A stretch of 64,000 nt of DNA from Batillaria attramentaria (lineage: Eukaryota; Mollusca; Gastropoda; Batillariidae), in contig JACVVK020000095.1 in assembly GCA_018292915.2 (NCBI GenBank), positions 1,038,501-1,102,500 of the forward strand, written 5' to 3'. Shown one piece after another: positions 54,301 through 64,000 of the stretch (position 1 is the first letter of the stretch; every line of letters starts with the position of its first letter). The notes below the pieces were generated by a model that saw nothing but the letters and a program-made list of their open reading frames with translations, made no database searches and was not told the DNA's origin. Both the position numbers and the translations under genes were made by a program.

Positions 54301-55393
54301 TGCATGGGAAAAAAATTGGAAAACAAAGAGATAATTATGCTGTAGTGATTAATAAAAAAAGGGAAAAAAAAAGAACCTGTGAAGAAGGAACGCTCAGCCC
54401 AGTAAAAATGAAAAAAAAATAAAAAGGAAAAAAATTCATTTTTTTGTGTGTGTGCTTGAAGTGGCCCTGCATGCAACTGTGGTTAAAAAAAACCACAAAC
54501 AAACAAACAAACAAAAAAACTATGCATACAGATTCTGCCACAAACTCTGCATTTGCAGCATGTAACAGACTGAATACAAGACATGTCTTAGTAGCATACT
54601 GACCGGCCTTCTTCAACGCCTCTGGAATGGCATAAGCCGGACCGACACCCATAATGTCAGGAGGAACACCAACCACAGCGAACGACCGCAATACGCCAAG
54701 GATCGGCAGTCCCCGACGAGCTGCCTCTTGACGTGTGGTGACGACAACCGCTGCAGCTCCATCACTCACTTGGCTGGAGTTTCCTGTAATGGTGATGATG
54801 ATGATGACGTGCACGATGTTTGTTTGTAAGACGAACTGATGGACTCAGCCTTTCAAGACCATTTTTAAGCTGTCAAGTGCAATTTGACACAGGATGGGTG
54901 GGTGTTTGGGAGTTTAACGTGCTTTTTCACCACATACGGGTAATATCAAAGGCGGGGAAATGATGAAAAAGCCAGCACAAATATTTGGCCCCAGCCGGGA
55001 TACGAACTCACGACCCGAGCATTAAAAGTCTACCATTCCAAACGCTCTTCCATTCGGCCACCGCGGCTCCCCAATTTGACACAGGATAAATGTTGAGTTT
55101 AACTGTTTGACTGCTGCTGTTGACGCCTAGCAGACCAGTGCCGAGCCTCTTTCTTACATCTTCTAGTATCATACTGCTCATTATGTGCGGCAGCAGTCAA
55201 ACAGGCAAAGGGCATTCTGCTGGAAAGTAGAGTTCTGACAAAAACTGAACAAACAAACAAACAAAATGTATGAAGGTCAAGCATTATTGTGCTTGTCCCA
55301 ATCAGTTTTGTCCAGTCTCTTTATCCTTTCAATATGGCTCACATAGACGGCTCAACCAGCATGATTAAAGTCAGACATCTGTGTGTTCACGCA

Positions 55394-55429
<36 letters not shown>

Positions 55430-55497
55430 TGTGAACATATGTGTGCTTGCGTATGTGCATGTGTGTGTGTGCGTGTGTGTGTGCGTGTGTGTGTGCG

Positions 55498-55553
<56 letters not shown>

Positions 55554-58500
55554 AGTGTGTGAGTGACTAACCTGCAGTTGATGAACCTCCCTCCTTAAAC
55601 GCTGGACGCAATTTGCTCAGCCCCTCCATGGTTGTGGGTCGGATCCCCTCATCTTTGCTCACCTGCACACAAAAGTACACTAAGCAAAAGCAGTGACGCT
55701 CTTCCATCTTAATGGGTAACAGCAGCACATGCTGACTTGGTGTCACTGACCTTTCCATGCACTCTCAGGTAAAATTATCACTGACATGCTACCTGAGCGA
55801 CTGCATTTACAGAGATATATTGTGATGACCTGTGTAGGCTCTCCACGTACTTCAGGCAGCCAGAAGCAAACGAAGTGCCAGGTACCCTGGAAAAGCCGTA
55901 TATAGGTTTACTGACAAAGAAGTGAGGTGTCACCGGCCCCCATAGTGTAGTGGTTAGCACTTCAGACTATGGACCGGGAGACCCGAGTTCAATTCCCAGC
56001 CAAGGCAAGCGGGATTTTTCCCTACCTAGGTCGGCTCCTACCCAGAGCAGGTGTGCTATGGGCCCAATGGGAAGGCTGTTGCCACACAGCCGAGATTCAC
56101 CCACTTCACAGGTGCGACTTTGGGGGTGCTTCCCTTGGTATGACACGTCTTACAATGTGGATAATTACACGGCCGGCACCGCAGGTGACGTACTTCCCGG
56201 GCCTGGTTAACGCCGGTGTAGCATCCGGTCCGGTCCCCCCTCTGAAGTAGTCCCCCGGGGGACCAATTCGTGGCAAAAACTGCTCTATAATGGTCCCCCC
56301 CTTAGACATCCAGCCTCGTTTTCGACTGGTCCCCCTGGGCGATTTTGGTCCCCCCTCGCATCCAAAATAGGCCCCCTCTCGAAGTGGTCCCCCTCTTTTC
56401 TAACCAATGTAGAGCTATGTCAGTATTTATTTTTAACTTTATTGTTACAAAACTTTATTGTCCCCAAAAGCACAGGGCCATAGGAACATTTTTTTTCTTT
56501 TTTTCCGATTTATGTGCTTGTTGTTATTTTTGTGTGTGTGAGATATATTTGTTTGGTTGTGTTCTTGTTTCTTTCAGTTGTTTTTTTGCATTGGTTGTTT
56601 TTTGCTGTCCACATTTCCTGTCATTTTTTTAAAACTGGAAATAGCATTTAGAGAATAACATCAAAGACCAAGTATCTAATATTTTCTATACAACGCCATA
56701 GAAAAATATTTCTTCAAAATTAAGTAAGTGTCCATGACATGAAAACTAGTTGCCACCTTTGGCTTTCAGCGTACTTCAAGTAGACAGTCAAGACTGAGTA
56801 CCAGTGTCTCAAATCATGACCCTTGAAACAACAAAAACAGCAGAAGACTAACAGTTCTGGTCTAAGGAGTGACACAAAAAACAGGAGCAAAGTGATGTCC
56901 AAGATTCATTATATAAATTACTCTGTCTGTTTTCAATGGGGCCGATTGCCAAACTGGCCCGTATTTCAGCCACCTAGGTTGTCGGCCTGGAGCCTCTCTT
57001 GTGAACACATACACGGGCGTGTCCAAGAGGGTGGCTGCAGCAAATATCTCAACCTCGGTGGCCCAAGTACGGAATGAATTGTCGTGTACTTATAATTATA
57101 GGCATGTTTGACACGAGTCACGTGACGTGTCAAGAAGCGTGGCGACCGTTTTCTCATCCCACAAAAAAAATAAATAAAAGAAAAGAAAAAACAAATCTAA
57201 ACTTTTAAAAGTGATTTAACTTCGTAGATTTGCCGTTCTATGTAGCCTATACTTTTGTTTTTTAGTGGCGACCGTTTCCTCATCCCACAAAAAAAAAAAA
57301 AGAGAAAATAAAAAAAACAAAAGTATAGGCTACATAGAACGGCAAATCTACGAAGTTAAATCACTTTTAAAAGTTTAGATTTGACACTGTAACCTTGACC
57401 CAGTTCAAGATCATCTTGAATAACATCTCTGTACAAAAATGAAAATAATTATACATATAACGAAAGAGGTGTGTGTGTGTGTGTGTGTGTGTGCGCGTGT
57501 GTGTTTGCGTGCGTGCGTGCGTGAGTGAGTGTGCACGCGTGCGTGCGTGCGTGCATAATGTGTGTGTGTGTGTGTTTGAGAGATGGGGGGAGGAGAGAAA
57601 GTGTGGGGGGCGAGAGAGAGAGAGAGAGAGTGTGAGAGAGATCCAGAGTCACGTTTTCTACTGAGTTGACACACACTATAACAATAAAGTTAAAAATAAA
57701 TACTGACATAGCTCTACATTGGTTAGAAAAGAGGGGGACCAGTTCGAGAGGGGGCCTACTTTGGATGCGAGGGGGGACCAAAATCGCCCAGGGGGACCAG
57801 TCGAAAACGAGGCTGGATGTCTAAGGGGGGACCATTATAGAGCAGTTTTTGCCACGAATTGGTCCCCCGGGGGACTGCTTCAGAGGGGGGACCGGACCGG
57901 ATCCTACACCGGGATATTTATGACAGGAAGCATGGAATGCGGCCCTGTCCCACAGTCCCAAACCACACAGACCTCCATAGCATCATCTTATCATCATCCT
58001 CATCTTGAATTGAATTGAATTGAATTGAACTGAATTGAACTGAATCTCCATCATCATGCATAAATAAAAATTGCCCCAGCTTCCGAGCCCTCTGTGGATT
58101 CTACCCATGACCTGGGAGTAACACCACTGGAACTGGCAAAAGAGTTGGGGCAGCAAAAAAAAAAAAGAAAAAAAAAGAAAAAGAAAAAAAGAAGTGAGGT
58201 GTCTGGTAAATCAGACAGTGGGTGTACCGTGATCTTCTTCGTTTGTCCACCAGCGTCTTCTACTGAGACAGTGACTGGGAGGATTTCAGCATCAAACAGT
58301 CCAGAGGCCGCAGCTTTAGCAGCCCTACAACACACAGAAAACAAACAAATCTTTTAGACAAAAGACTTTTGATGTCTGATACGCAAGACATAAGAATGTG
58401 TAAATGGCCTGAATTTATGCTATTTGTAACAAATTGTATCGTCGGTATCCTCCTTACTTCTGCTGTGAAGAAAGGGCAAACTCATCCTGCTTTCGTCTCG

Positions 58501-59041
58501 TCACTCCGAACCGTTCAGCCACATTCTCCGATGTAATGCTGCACAGAGAAAAATGTGTTGATTTTAACCCTCGGCACAAAACAAGGTCTGGTACAGAATG
58601 AACACAAATACCCTGGTTACGAATGAAAGAATGCACGCACAACTATAGACAGTAATGGACATCATGAAAAATGAACTCTCAAACTTGCTTCAGTTACTTT
58701 GCCTGTGTGCAGAAGAGCTGTTGATCTATGAATCAAAACGTTCCCTCCCTCTATCTCTCTTGCATGACTGCACATATGTGACGCCCCCCCACGATTTGAG
58801 TCTGAAGTCACTTTTTGAAGTTTTTGAGGTTTTGATATGATCTTACAGGTTTTTTAATGCTGAATCCAATGGTGAAAACCAGATTAAAATCGGATAATTA
58901 TTTTTGAAGTTATGATCTGTTGAAATGACGTACCCCATGAAACAAAATGGCCACCTTGGTCGGAAAATCGGGTGTTGCACTATTCAGCTGCATGTAACTT
59001 CCGACTCATTTCGTGGCGTAGCGTCACATATATATGCGCAT

Positions 59042-59099
<58 letters not shown>

Positions 59100-60810
59100 A
59101 AATCTTACCCCATGGGAAGAAGTGAATCTTGCGCTTGCTGACTTTCTTGCACTCTTGGATTCAGGTCAAATTTTCCACCTCCCAATGGATTCCTTGTCAT
59201 TATCTCAACTCTGATCAGCAAAATACCAGAAAAAAGGCAATTCATTTCTTTCTTTTTTTTTTTTTTTTTGCTGCCCCACCTCTTTGCCAGCTCCAGTGGT
59301 GTTCCTCCCAGGTCATGGGTGGAACCCACGGAGGACTCGGAATCTGGGACAATTTTTATTATGCATGATGATGGAGATGAGGATGATAGTATGATGATGC
59401 TATGGAGGTCCATGTGGTTTGGGACTGCGGGACAGGGCCGCATTCCACGCTTCCTGTCATGTCATAAATATCCCGGCATTAACCAGGCCCGGGAACTACG
59501 GCACCTGCGGTGCCGGCCGTGTAATCATCCACATCATAAGACGTGTCATACTAAGGGAAGCACCCCCAAAGTCGCACCCGTGAAGTGGGTGAAACTCGGC
59601 TGTGTGGCAACAGCCTCCCCATCGGGTCCATAGCACACCCGCTCTGGGTAGGAGCCGACCTAGGTAGGAAAAATCCCGCTTGCCTCGGCTGGGATTCGAA
59701 CCCGGGTCTCCCGGTCCATGATCCGAAGTGCTAACCACTACACTATGGGGGCCGGTAAGGCAATTCATTTCGTTCTATTTTGTTTTTGTATTCATCAGAC
59801 AAATTCACTTTTTTTTTGTCTTTTTTCTTTTTCTTTTTGGTAAGGGATATGTGTATATGTACATATATAATAAAATAAGAAACAAAAAAGAGCTGGAACC
59901 TGTATGTTGACAGCTGGACTGCTCACATCCCAATGATTTGAAAGGATATCATGCATAATTGGAGCATTGAGTTTTATTTAATGAAATGCGCCCTACAAAT
60001 TACCATTTATTATTATTATGCACGGGGCGGTCGGTGGTCTAGTGGTTAAGAGACTTGTCACCAATGCGAGAGGTCAGGGGTTCGAGCCCCACTCGGGGCA
60101 AAGAATTTTTCCTTCTCGTATGTGGCACCGTTCATTCGGGCCGATCGTCGGGGGTTCTCTCCGGGTACTCCGGCTTCCTCCCCCTCTGCTTTGGAAATGT
60201 TCAGCCCACCAAGTTTGAAAAATAAATGCATATCTAAATTCCGAAATTTAAATAGCTGAGCTAACTCTTCGCACCACGTGATTGTAATACGTTTATGTCC
60301 TGTGTGTGAGAGAATGCGTGTGATTCACGTGAGCGTGCGTGTTGGGTTTAGCTCGCGGCGCTTTGAGCCAAAATATTTGGGATAAAGCGCCTATATTAAT
60401 GCGATTATTATTATTATTATAATTGTTTATCTTTGATACCATAATTTGCTTAGAATGAGAGATACAAAAATCAATGAGACCAATGTTTTCCCTAGCTGAT
60501 CCATGGCAATTAATTAATTATCAATGTCATGGTGGAATTTTGGCGTAAATTAGTTCTGAGAGTAGCTAAGGATAACACTTTCTATTCTCCTCCTGAACCA
60601 ATCTAAAAAAATGAGTCATGCCAGTTCTCCAGATGTGGGACTGCGTACGATATATATGATATATATACTTCGTGACCTTCCCACACTGTCCCAGTTCAAA
60701 TCGAGCCTGAAAACCCATCTCTTCCGTCAGGCCTTTCACACTTATGACGAGTCTGCCATTGTTTCAGTGCCTTTGACTGCAATTGTGCATCTGCATCAGG
60801 CCGGGTAGTG

Positions 60811-60868
<58 letters not shown>

Positions 60869-61384
60869 GGTGTGTGTACATGCGTGCGTGCGTGCGTGCG
60901 TGTGTGTGTGTGGCGCTATGAGTTGCTTTCCTGCGAGATTAAGCGCTAAACAAGTACTATTCATTATTATTATTATTATTATTTATTATATGACTATTAA
61001 CTCACCCTGCTGCAATGCCAATGTCACACTGGCCAGTACGCAGCGAACCTACAGACAGAAACATGTTCAGCTATACAAGTATTTGTACCAGCTGTCACGA
61101 GCATGCTAATTAACACATCATATCTAATTAATCTTTTAGCCTGATTGTGTGTGAGTGTCTGTCGTTCTGTTTGTCTGTCCATCAAGCAGGGCGACTTTCC
61201 CTTCCTAGACGATTCTGCGTTGTTTTTAATGACTGTTGATATGCACAGCGAGAGTCCAGGATGGGCAGTTGCATGTGTACATCACTCCACATAATTATGT
61301 TCACCTGCAACGTTCATGAATGCCTGAAGTCCTGATGCACACTGCCGGTTGGTACTGTAGACTGGTATTGTGTCTGGCATTCCG

Positions 61385-61446
<62 letters not shown>

Positions 61447-62799
61447 CAGGGTTTAAGCAAATTTGGTCACACATCTATTCACAAATTAAAGTACATGTAC
61501 ACATATAACAAAGGTATTGGCCGGTCACTGCGCAATCACCCCCCCCCCCCCACCTTTAAAAAACAACGAAACAAAAAACAACAACAAAAACTATGAAACA
61601 ACAACAACAACAAAAACCACCAGAGTGCATTTACAAACATTTTCTGTTGTTTATCCTGGAATCAGTTTTCAAGCCAACAATAAAAGAACAAAACAAACAA
61701 GAAAAAGCCTAAAGGAAAAGGTTTTACCTGTAAAACTGTGCCATGCGTGCCAAAACCGAAGTCTTTCCTTCTCCGACATTGCCTAGACAGAAAACACAAA
61801 CCTCTTCAGTTTATTTGCATTTTGTTTTATGTAATACATGTACAAGAACAGACGGTTTATGACTGGGGATCACTACTTATTCTTGTAAGCAGAAACTGTT
61901 TTGATATAGGATTCTACTAAGTACAATATGATACTGCAAAATGAACAAATTCAAACAAGCAAAACATATATTCAACTTTTCTGAAATTCTGCCCAGGTCC
62001 GTACAGCCTTACCAACACAAATGTCCTGAATATCAGTAGCTTTTAGTCCTGTCTCTGCCAGTACTCCCTGAAATACTGCTGCCAGCAAGTCATCAATATA
62101 GCTGTCCTGAAATTGAACTAAAATGAATTAAAATCCATCCCTTGTGCATTGACTGTTAGGGGCAAATATGTACATGTAATTCTGTTCATTTATGGGTAAC
62201 CAGGGTGGGGCACCTTGACCACTGACTGGGCTAAGTATGACATTATGTTGCAAAGTACATCGCAGTCCACTCTGAAGATACTCTGGACTTGCTAGACATT
62301 GAGCAACCAGATTTATGTACTTCTGCTCATTATAATAGCGTCTTTTATTCACTCTGTACACACTACACACACATACCACTTGTAGTTATACCAAAGCGCA
62401 TTCAAAAGTTGAGAGTGTGGGGGCTGGTGCAGCTTGCGGGCCGCAGAGGCCGACGCACAAACAAGAAATTGGCACTAGCTGAGTTTTCCTATGAACGTGG
62501 AGTCCATAACCACGAAATGCGAGGCCGACGCACATACAAGAAATTGGAATTGGAATAATAATACAACACCAGTTGCTGGTACTAAAGTTTTCCTATGAAC
62601 CAAACGTGGAGTCCATAACCACTGAAATGCGAACCTTGAAAGATCCTCGTTTCGCTCTCGTGATGGGAGTACGCAGCGCTGAGACAACCACAATGTCGTC
62701 TGCTTTTCTTCGGTAAGCAGGAAGCGCTGCCACTTCTCTTGTGCTGAGCGATTGTCCTGATCCGTTTAAATGGTGGAACACAGTTGTAAGACGCTCCAT
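51308..62799 (-). CDS. ACAA1: Peroxisomal 3-ketoacyl-CoA thiolase, 12 exons
   Basis: Minus-strand exons: 62799-62635, 62106-62013, 61782-61728, 61384-61305, 61048-61006, 59210-59109, 58538-58458, 58324-58228, 55662-55572, 54783-54604, 52991-52790 and 51386-51308. Phases agree and sum to 1269 bases, 422 aa; human ACAA1 is 424 aa. The enzyme cleaves 3-ketoacyl-CoA with CoA to acetyl-CoA and a shortened acyl-CoA, the last step of peroxisomal beta-oxidation. The start at 62799 places RLTTVFHHL at residues 3-11, a perfect PTS2 peroxisomal signal; an in-frame ATG at 62826 would add nine residues. The nucleophile Cys is in [10 protein letters not shown] (about residue 119), the conserved INEAFASQA is near 342, His in [10 protein letters not shown] near 375, and the acid/base Cys in MCMGTGMG near 405. 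The last exon is short and separated by a LINE fragment in intron 11. Introns carry several SINEs. Confidence 0.95.
51457..51966 (+). mobile_element. LINE 3' fragment with RNase H end (I/Jockey group)
   Basis: The frame to 51944 reads [39 protein letters not shown] and [16 protein letters not shown], ending GLLI-stop. It is related to the end of the LINE at 25423. The duplication atattaca flanks it at 51449-51456 and 51967-51974. Strongly 5'-truncated. It sits antisense in the last intron of ACAA1, 71 bases from the exon 12 acceptor. Confidence 0.85.
52050..52285 (+). repeat. Dispersed repeat, copy 2 (first copy at 5590)
   Basis: Shares ordered blocks with 5590-5835, including GGCCCTGTATG, GGCAAGATTAA, GCAGCAAACACGAG and ATAATCAAAGTGCAA. 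Nature unknown. It lies in ACAA1 intron 11. Confidence 0.65.
52562..52736 (-). mobile_element. tRNA-derived SINE, family A, copy 5
   Basis: Minus-strand copy with the full head and body. The perfect duplication gaatacacagagga lies at 52548-52561 and 52737-52750. It ends 40 bases from the donor of ACAA1 exon 11. Confidence 0.92.
53190..53250 (+). repeat. LINE 3' tail remnant with (GATAA)n
   Basis: AAGATAAGATAAGATAG, then ATTTATTGCTTCTTAGTTAC, resembles the antisense 3' end of a CR1/Rex-like LINE. No coding part recognised. Confidence 0.35.
54046..54195 (-). repeat. Partial duplication of the 3' end of ACAA1 exon 10 and its donor
   Basis: On the minus strand TTTGATGAAGGCTG, then GTAAGTGTGCTGCTAAGGCA, parallels the true exon 10 end GTTGAAGAAGGCCG, then GTCAGTATGCTACTAAGACA. 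The intron sequence that follows (TGCAAATGCAG) is shared as well, as is CTATGCATACAG at the other edge. The copy reads DLMKAG where the exon reads EALKKAG and has a better consensus donor (GTAAGT). The rest of the exon is missing. Confidence 0.75.
54896..55071 (-). mobile_element. tRNA-derived SINE, family A, copy 6
   Basis: Minus-strand copy in ACAA1 intron 9. The duplication caatttgacacaggat is perfect at 54880-54895 and 55072-55087 (16 bp). The head differs slightly near 55030, with a short insertion. Confidence 0.92.
55396..55563. repeat. (GT)n compound microsatellite beside ACAA1 exon 9 donor
   Basis: GT runs interrupted by GC and GAGA blocks end 8 bases from the donor of exon 9. In the sense of the gene the intron starts GTTAGTCACTCACACACTCA and continues into (CA)n. 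Confidence 0.92.
57139..57383. repeat. 72-bp exact inverted repeat with duplicated loop sequence
   Basis: 57192-57263 and 57312-57383 are exact inverted copies (outer end CAAATCTAAACTTTTAAAAG). In front of the left arm (57139) and again in the loop (57265) stands the same phrase GTGGCGACCGTTT(T/C)CTC with CATCCCACAAAAAAA. The structure lies in the core of the Ginger-like element. Confidence 0.88.
57466..57640. repeat. (GT)n, (GC GT)n and (GA)n simple repeats
   Basis: Compound simple-sequence tract inside the Ginger-like element. Open frames here are artefacts. Confidence 0.85.
59041..59097. repeat. (CA)n microsatellite beside ACAA1 exon 6 donor
   Basis: About 28 CA units start 11 bases past the donor of exon 6. 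In gene sense the intron begins GTAAGATTTCTC and then (TG)n. Confidence 0.92.
59249..59756 (-). mobile_element. tRNA-derived SINE, family B, copy 2, complete
   Basis: Minus-strand copy reading from the head GGCCCCCATAGTGTAGTGGT to a tail ending GGGGCAGC and poly-A. The duplication aaggcaattcatttc lies at 59234-59248 and 59757-59771. It serves as the empty-site reference for the transposon in copy 1 (its sequence reads AATGCCGGGATATTTATGAC across the insertion point). Confidence 0.9.
59955..60017 (+). mobile_element. SINE tail fragment with (ATT)n
   Basis: GCGCCCTACAAATTACCA with (TTATTATTAT) is a truncated tail of the same general plan as family C. The full family C SINE follows immediately, apparently inserted in or next to this (ATT)n run. 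Confidence 0.45.
60022..60420 (+). mobile_element. tRNA-derived SINE, family C, complete
   Basis: The tRNA-like head (GGTGGTCTAGTGGTTAAGAG, then GGGGTTCGAGCCCCACTC) is followed by a body shared with fragments at 1768 and 43240, and an (ATT)n tail. It lies in ACAA1 intron 5. No clear target duplication because of the flanking (ATT)n. Confidence 0.82.
60600..60985 (+). mobile_element. LINE 3' end fragment
   Basis: The frame reads [20 protein letters not shown], a pattern found at the C-terminus of several invertebrate LINE polyproteins. It is followed by a (TG)n tract, GGCGCTATGAGTTGC, AGCGCTAAACAAGTA and an (ATT)n tail. Antisense in ACAA1 intron 5, ending 20 bases from exon 5. Confidence 0.55.
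61386..61443. repeat. (CA)n microsatellite touching the ACAA1 exon 4 acceptor
   Basis: About 29 CA units. In gene sense (TG)n runs right into the acceptor TGTGTAG of exon 4, with no separate polypyrimidine tract. Confidence 0.92.
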
Positions 62800-62961
62800 C
62801 TTGCTGTGTAATTTGGACCTTCGCACCTATCTGTTGCTCTCTATACTTTGCTCTACATTGTAACCTTTGAACTCAGAGGTTTGGTGCGTCACTGCGGCCT
62901 CGGTTGGAGTACAGGTTGTAAACGCAGTCATAGGCATTGAAGAGTGACCTGTTTAGCAGCT

Positions 62962-63033
62962 TCCCATGTGGTCTAGTGGTTAGGATTCCTGGCTTTCACC
63001 CAGGCGGCCCGGGTTCGATTCCCGGCATGGGAA
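62962..63033 (+). tRNA. tRNA-Glu (anticodon UUC)
   Basis: A 72-base cloverleaf with no intron. The acceptor TCCCATG pairs with CATGGGA, box A is TGGTCTAGTGG, the anticodon arm CCTGG-CTTTCAC-CCAGG carries TTC, and box B is GGTTCGATTCCC. The discriminator is A. It decodes GAA codons (with GAG by wobble). A T run follows at once. It lies 160 bases upstream of ACAA1 on the opposite strand. Confidence 0.96.
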
Positions 63034-63049
63034 TTTTTTTTTTTTTTTT
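63034..63049 (+). terminator. RNA polymerase III terminator of tRNA-Glu
   Basis: An uninterrupted T run directly after the discriminator base, the usual pol III stop signal. Confidence 0.85.
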
Positions 63050-63469
63050 GTAAATTATTTTTTATTATTATTTTTCATGCCCGTGATTTCTGCCTTCCAA
63101 CCGCAAACTATTTTTTTTTTTAAAATCAAATCAGTCTGAACTTGAAGCTGACAGGCTTGGACCACTTAACCCGTCAGACACTGTAATCGAACGATTTTCA
63201 ACTCAGAATTATGAAAGCAGATTTCTGGTACAAGTAGCTGATTTCGACGGGTAAAGTTTTGTGGTTAATTTTCCTTATCATTGTGACCAGGGCCGGGCAG
63301 ACTGACTGCGGAGTGAGTAGTAAACTCAGTGCAGTGAATGATCAATTCAGTCGTACAGACAACCGGCGAATCATCACATCATCACTGATGCCGCTGAGTC
63401 TCAGCGGTTACTCAGTCGCCGGTTCACTGCGGCGGAAGTTTTGCATACACTTACTGTTTTCAGTAACTT

Positions 63470-63960
63470 GACTTGACTTGACTTGACTTACTTGACTTAA
63501 TCCTCTTTATTCCCTGGGGCACATAGGCCCGGCTGCAACCACACTCCGCCGGCGCACTCGGCTCTGGGACACTGTTTTTAGTTCGGTCCACGTCGTTCTG
63601 GCGGCCTTGGCTTCAGCGTCCGTACTCCGCCAGGTCTGCTTCGGTCGGCCCACTTTGCGCTTCCCTTGGGGGTTCCAGTCAAGGGACTGCTTGGTGACAT
63701 TTGATGTTGACTTTCGCAGAGTGTGTCCAATCCATCCCCATTTCCTTTTCTTGATCTCCTCAGTGCCCTATTGGGATCTGTCTTGTTCCCTCCCAGAGGT
63801 CTTGGTTGGTGATCACCAGAAACTAGAGAGGACTCTTCCTGGACCAAGTTGCGCCGGCTGTAGATTTGTGGTTGCAGTTTCTGTAACAAGTGTTCTTTTT
63901 AAAGAATTGGGTTGTTAGCCCTACTCAAACCCCCAACCTGGAGGACCAGTGAGTGTTTTC
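63470..63960 (-). mobile_element. RTE-like LINE 3' end
   Basis: On the minus strand the frame reads SNVTKQSLDWNPQGKRKVG, then RPKQTWRSTDAEAKAAR, related to the C-terminus of the intact LINE at 15549 (SSTTRQALTWNPQGKRKRG). The 3' end is AATAAAGAGGATTAAGTCAA followed by (TCAAG)n, seen here as (ACTTG)n at 63464-63500. The 5' side near 63905 changes to a plus-strand 5'-UTR-like phrase (GGGTTGTTAGCCCTAC), which may mean a 5' inversion. Confidence 0.75.
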
Positions 63961-64000
63961 AGTAACTGATGCTATCGATTTTATCAAGTTTCCTCTGCCA

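Larger units (their letters stand above)
56217..57908. mobile_element. 1.69 kb DNA element with 230-bp terminal inverted repeats (Ginger-like)
   Basis: Ends TGTAGCATCCGGTCCGG and CCGGACCGGATCCTACA begin near-identical inverted repeats about 230 bases long, reaching to 56447 and 57679. They are rich in GGTCCCCC motifs. The target site CCGG is duplicated (56213-56216, 57909-57912); the intact SINE B copy shows one CCGG there. TGT...ACA ends, long inverted repeats and a 4-bp CCG-type target recall Ginger transposons. No integrase-like frame is present, so it is non-autonomous. The core contains an AT-rich part and a second inverted repeat. Confidence 0.8.
55933..58187 (+). mobile_element. tRNA-derived SINE, family B, copy 1, split by a transposon
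   Basis: The head GCCCCCATAGTGTAGTGGTT with box B GAGTTCAATTCCC starts at 55936. The body continues to 56216, is interrupted by the 1.69 kb element, and resumes at 57909 to a poly-A/G tail. The duplication aaagaagtgaggtgtc lies at 55917-55932 and 58188-58203. A complete uninterrupted copy lies at 59249-59756, about 500 bp. It lies in ACAA1 intron 8 in antisense. Confidence 0.88.

Noticed and set aside
55936..56010. tRNA gene candidates in SINE heads (also near 8652, 27762, 60026)
   Set aside because: The boxes are pol III-like but acceptor and anticodon stems are imperfect and each head continues into a repeated body; only 62962-63033 folds as a true tRNA.

Overview
This is a eukaryotic nuclear window. 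It has intron-rich genes with GT/AG junctions, long transposon-filled introns, (CA)n and (ATT)n microsatellites and several tRNA-headed SINE families. The protein repertoire and repeat content suggest a marine gastropod mollusc; that is inference, since no species marker is present.

Five protein-coding genes and one tRNA gene could be built exon by exon with matching splice phases. From left to right they are: a class A GPCR (+, 637-3735, 5' end not found); a second class A GPCR (+, 5209-7325); uroporphyrinogen-III synthase UROS (-, 14142-10576, 8 exons, 274 aa); an AF10/AF17 (MLLT10/MLLT6) chromatin reader (+, 20293-45728, 17 exons, 835 aa); peroxisomal 3-ketoacyl-CoA thiolase ACAA1 (-, 62799-51308, 12 exons, 422 aa, PTS2 signal at the N-terminus); and tRNA-Glu(UUC) (+, 62962-63033). 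The genes have unrelated jobs: signalling, haem synthesis, DOT1L-linked chromatin reading and peroxisomal beta-oxidation. UROS and MLLT10 are head to head. Their shared 5' region would be about 0.9 kb without the 5.2 kb of transposons now in it. MLLT10 and ACAA1 converge.

Most of the rest is mobile DNA, often nested: an apparently intact RTE-like LINE (single 1002-codon ORF) inside a dead Tc1-like transposon; a CR1/Rex-like LINE fragment inside a TA-flanked DNA transposon carrying remnants of a host-like gene (33.1-36.6 kb); a 1.69 kb Ginger-like element with 230-bp inverted repeats inside a tRNA-derived SINE; and a SINE inside a 44-bp minisatellite. Six copies of one tRNA-derived SINE (family A) occur, at least five with perfect or near-perfect target-site duplications. 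Other items are piggyBac-like, pogo-like and hAT-like non-autonomous elements, LTR-like repeats, foldback structures and a partial duplication of a thiolase exon.

The most unusual local pattern is that both neighbouring GPCR genes end in tandem repeats seeded from their own last codons. In GPCR 1 the final codons and stop codon are copied about three times downstream. In GPCR 2 the last codons lead into a 44-bp minisatellite of about 31 copies. No CRISPR array, prokaryotic operon or obviously new multi-gene system was seen.
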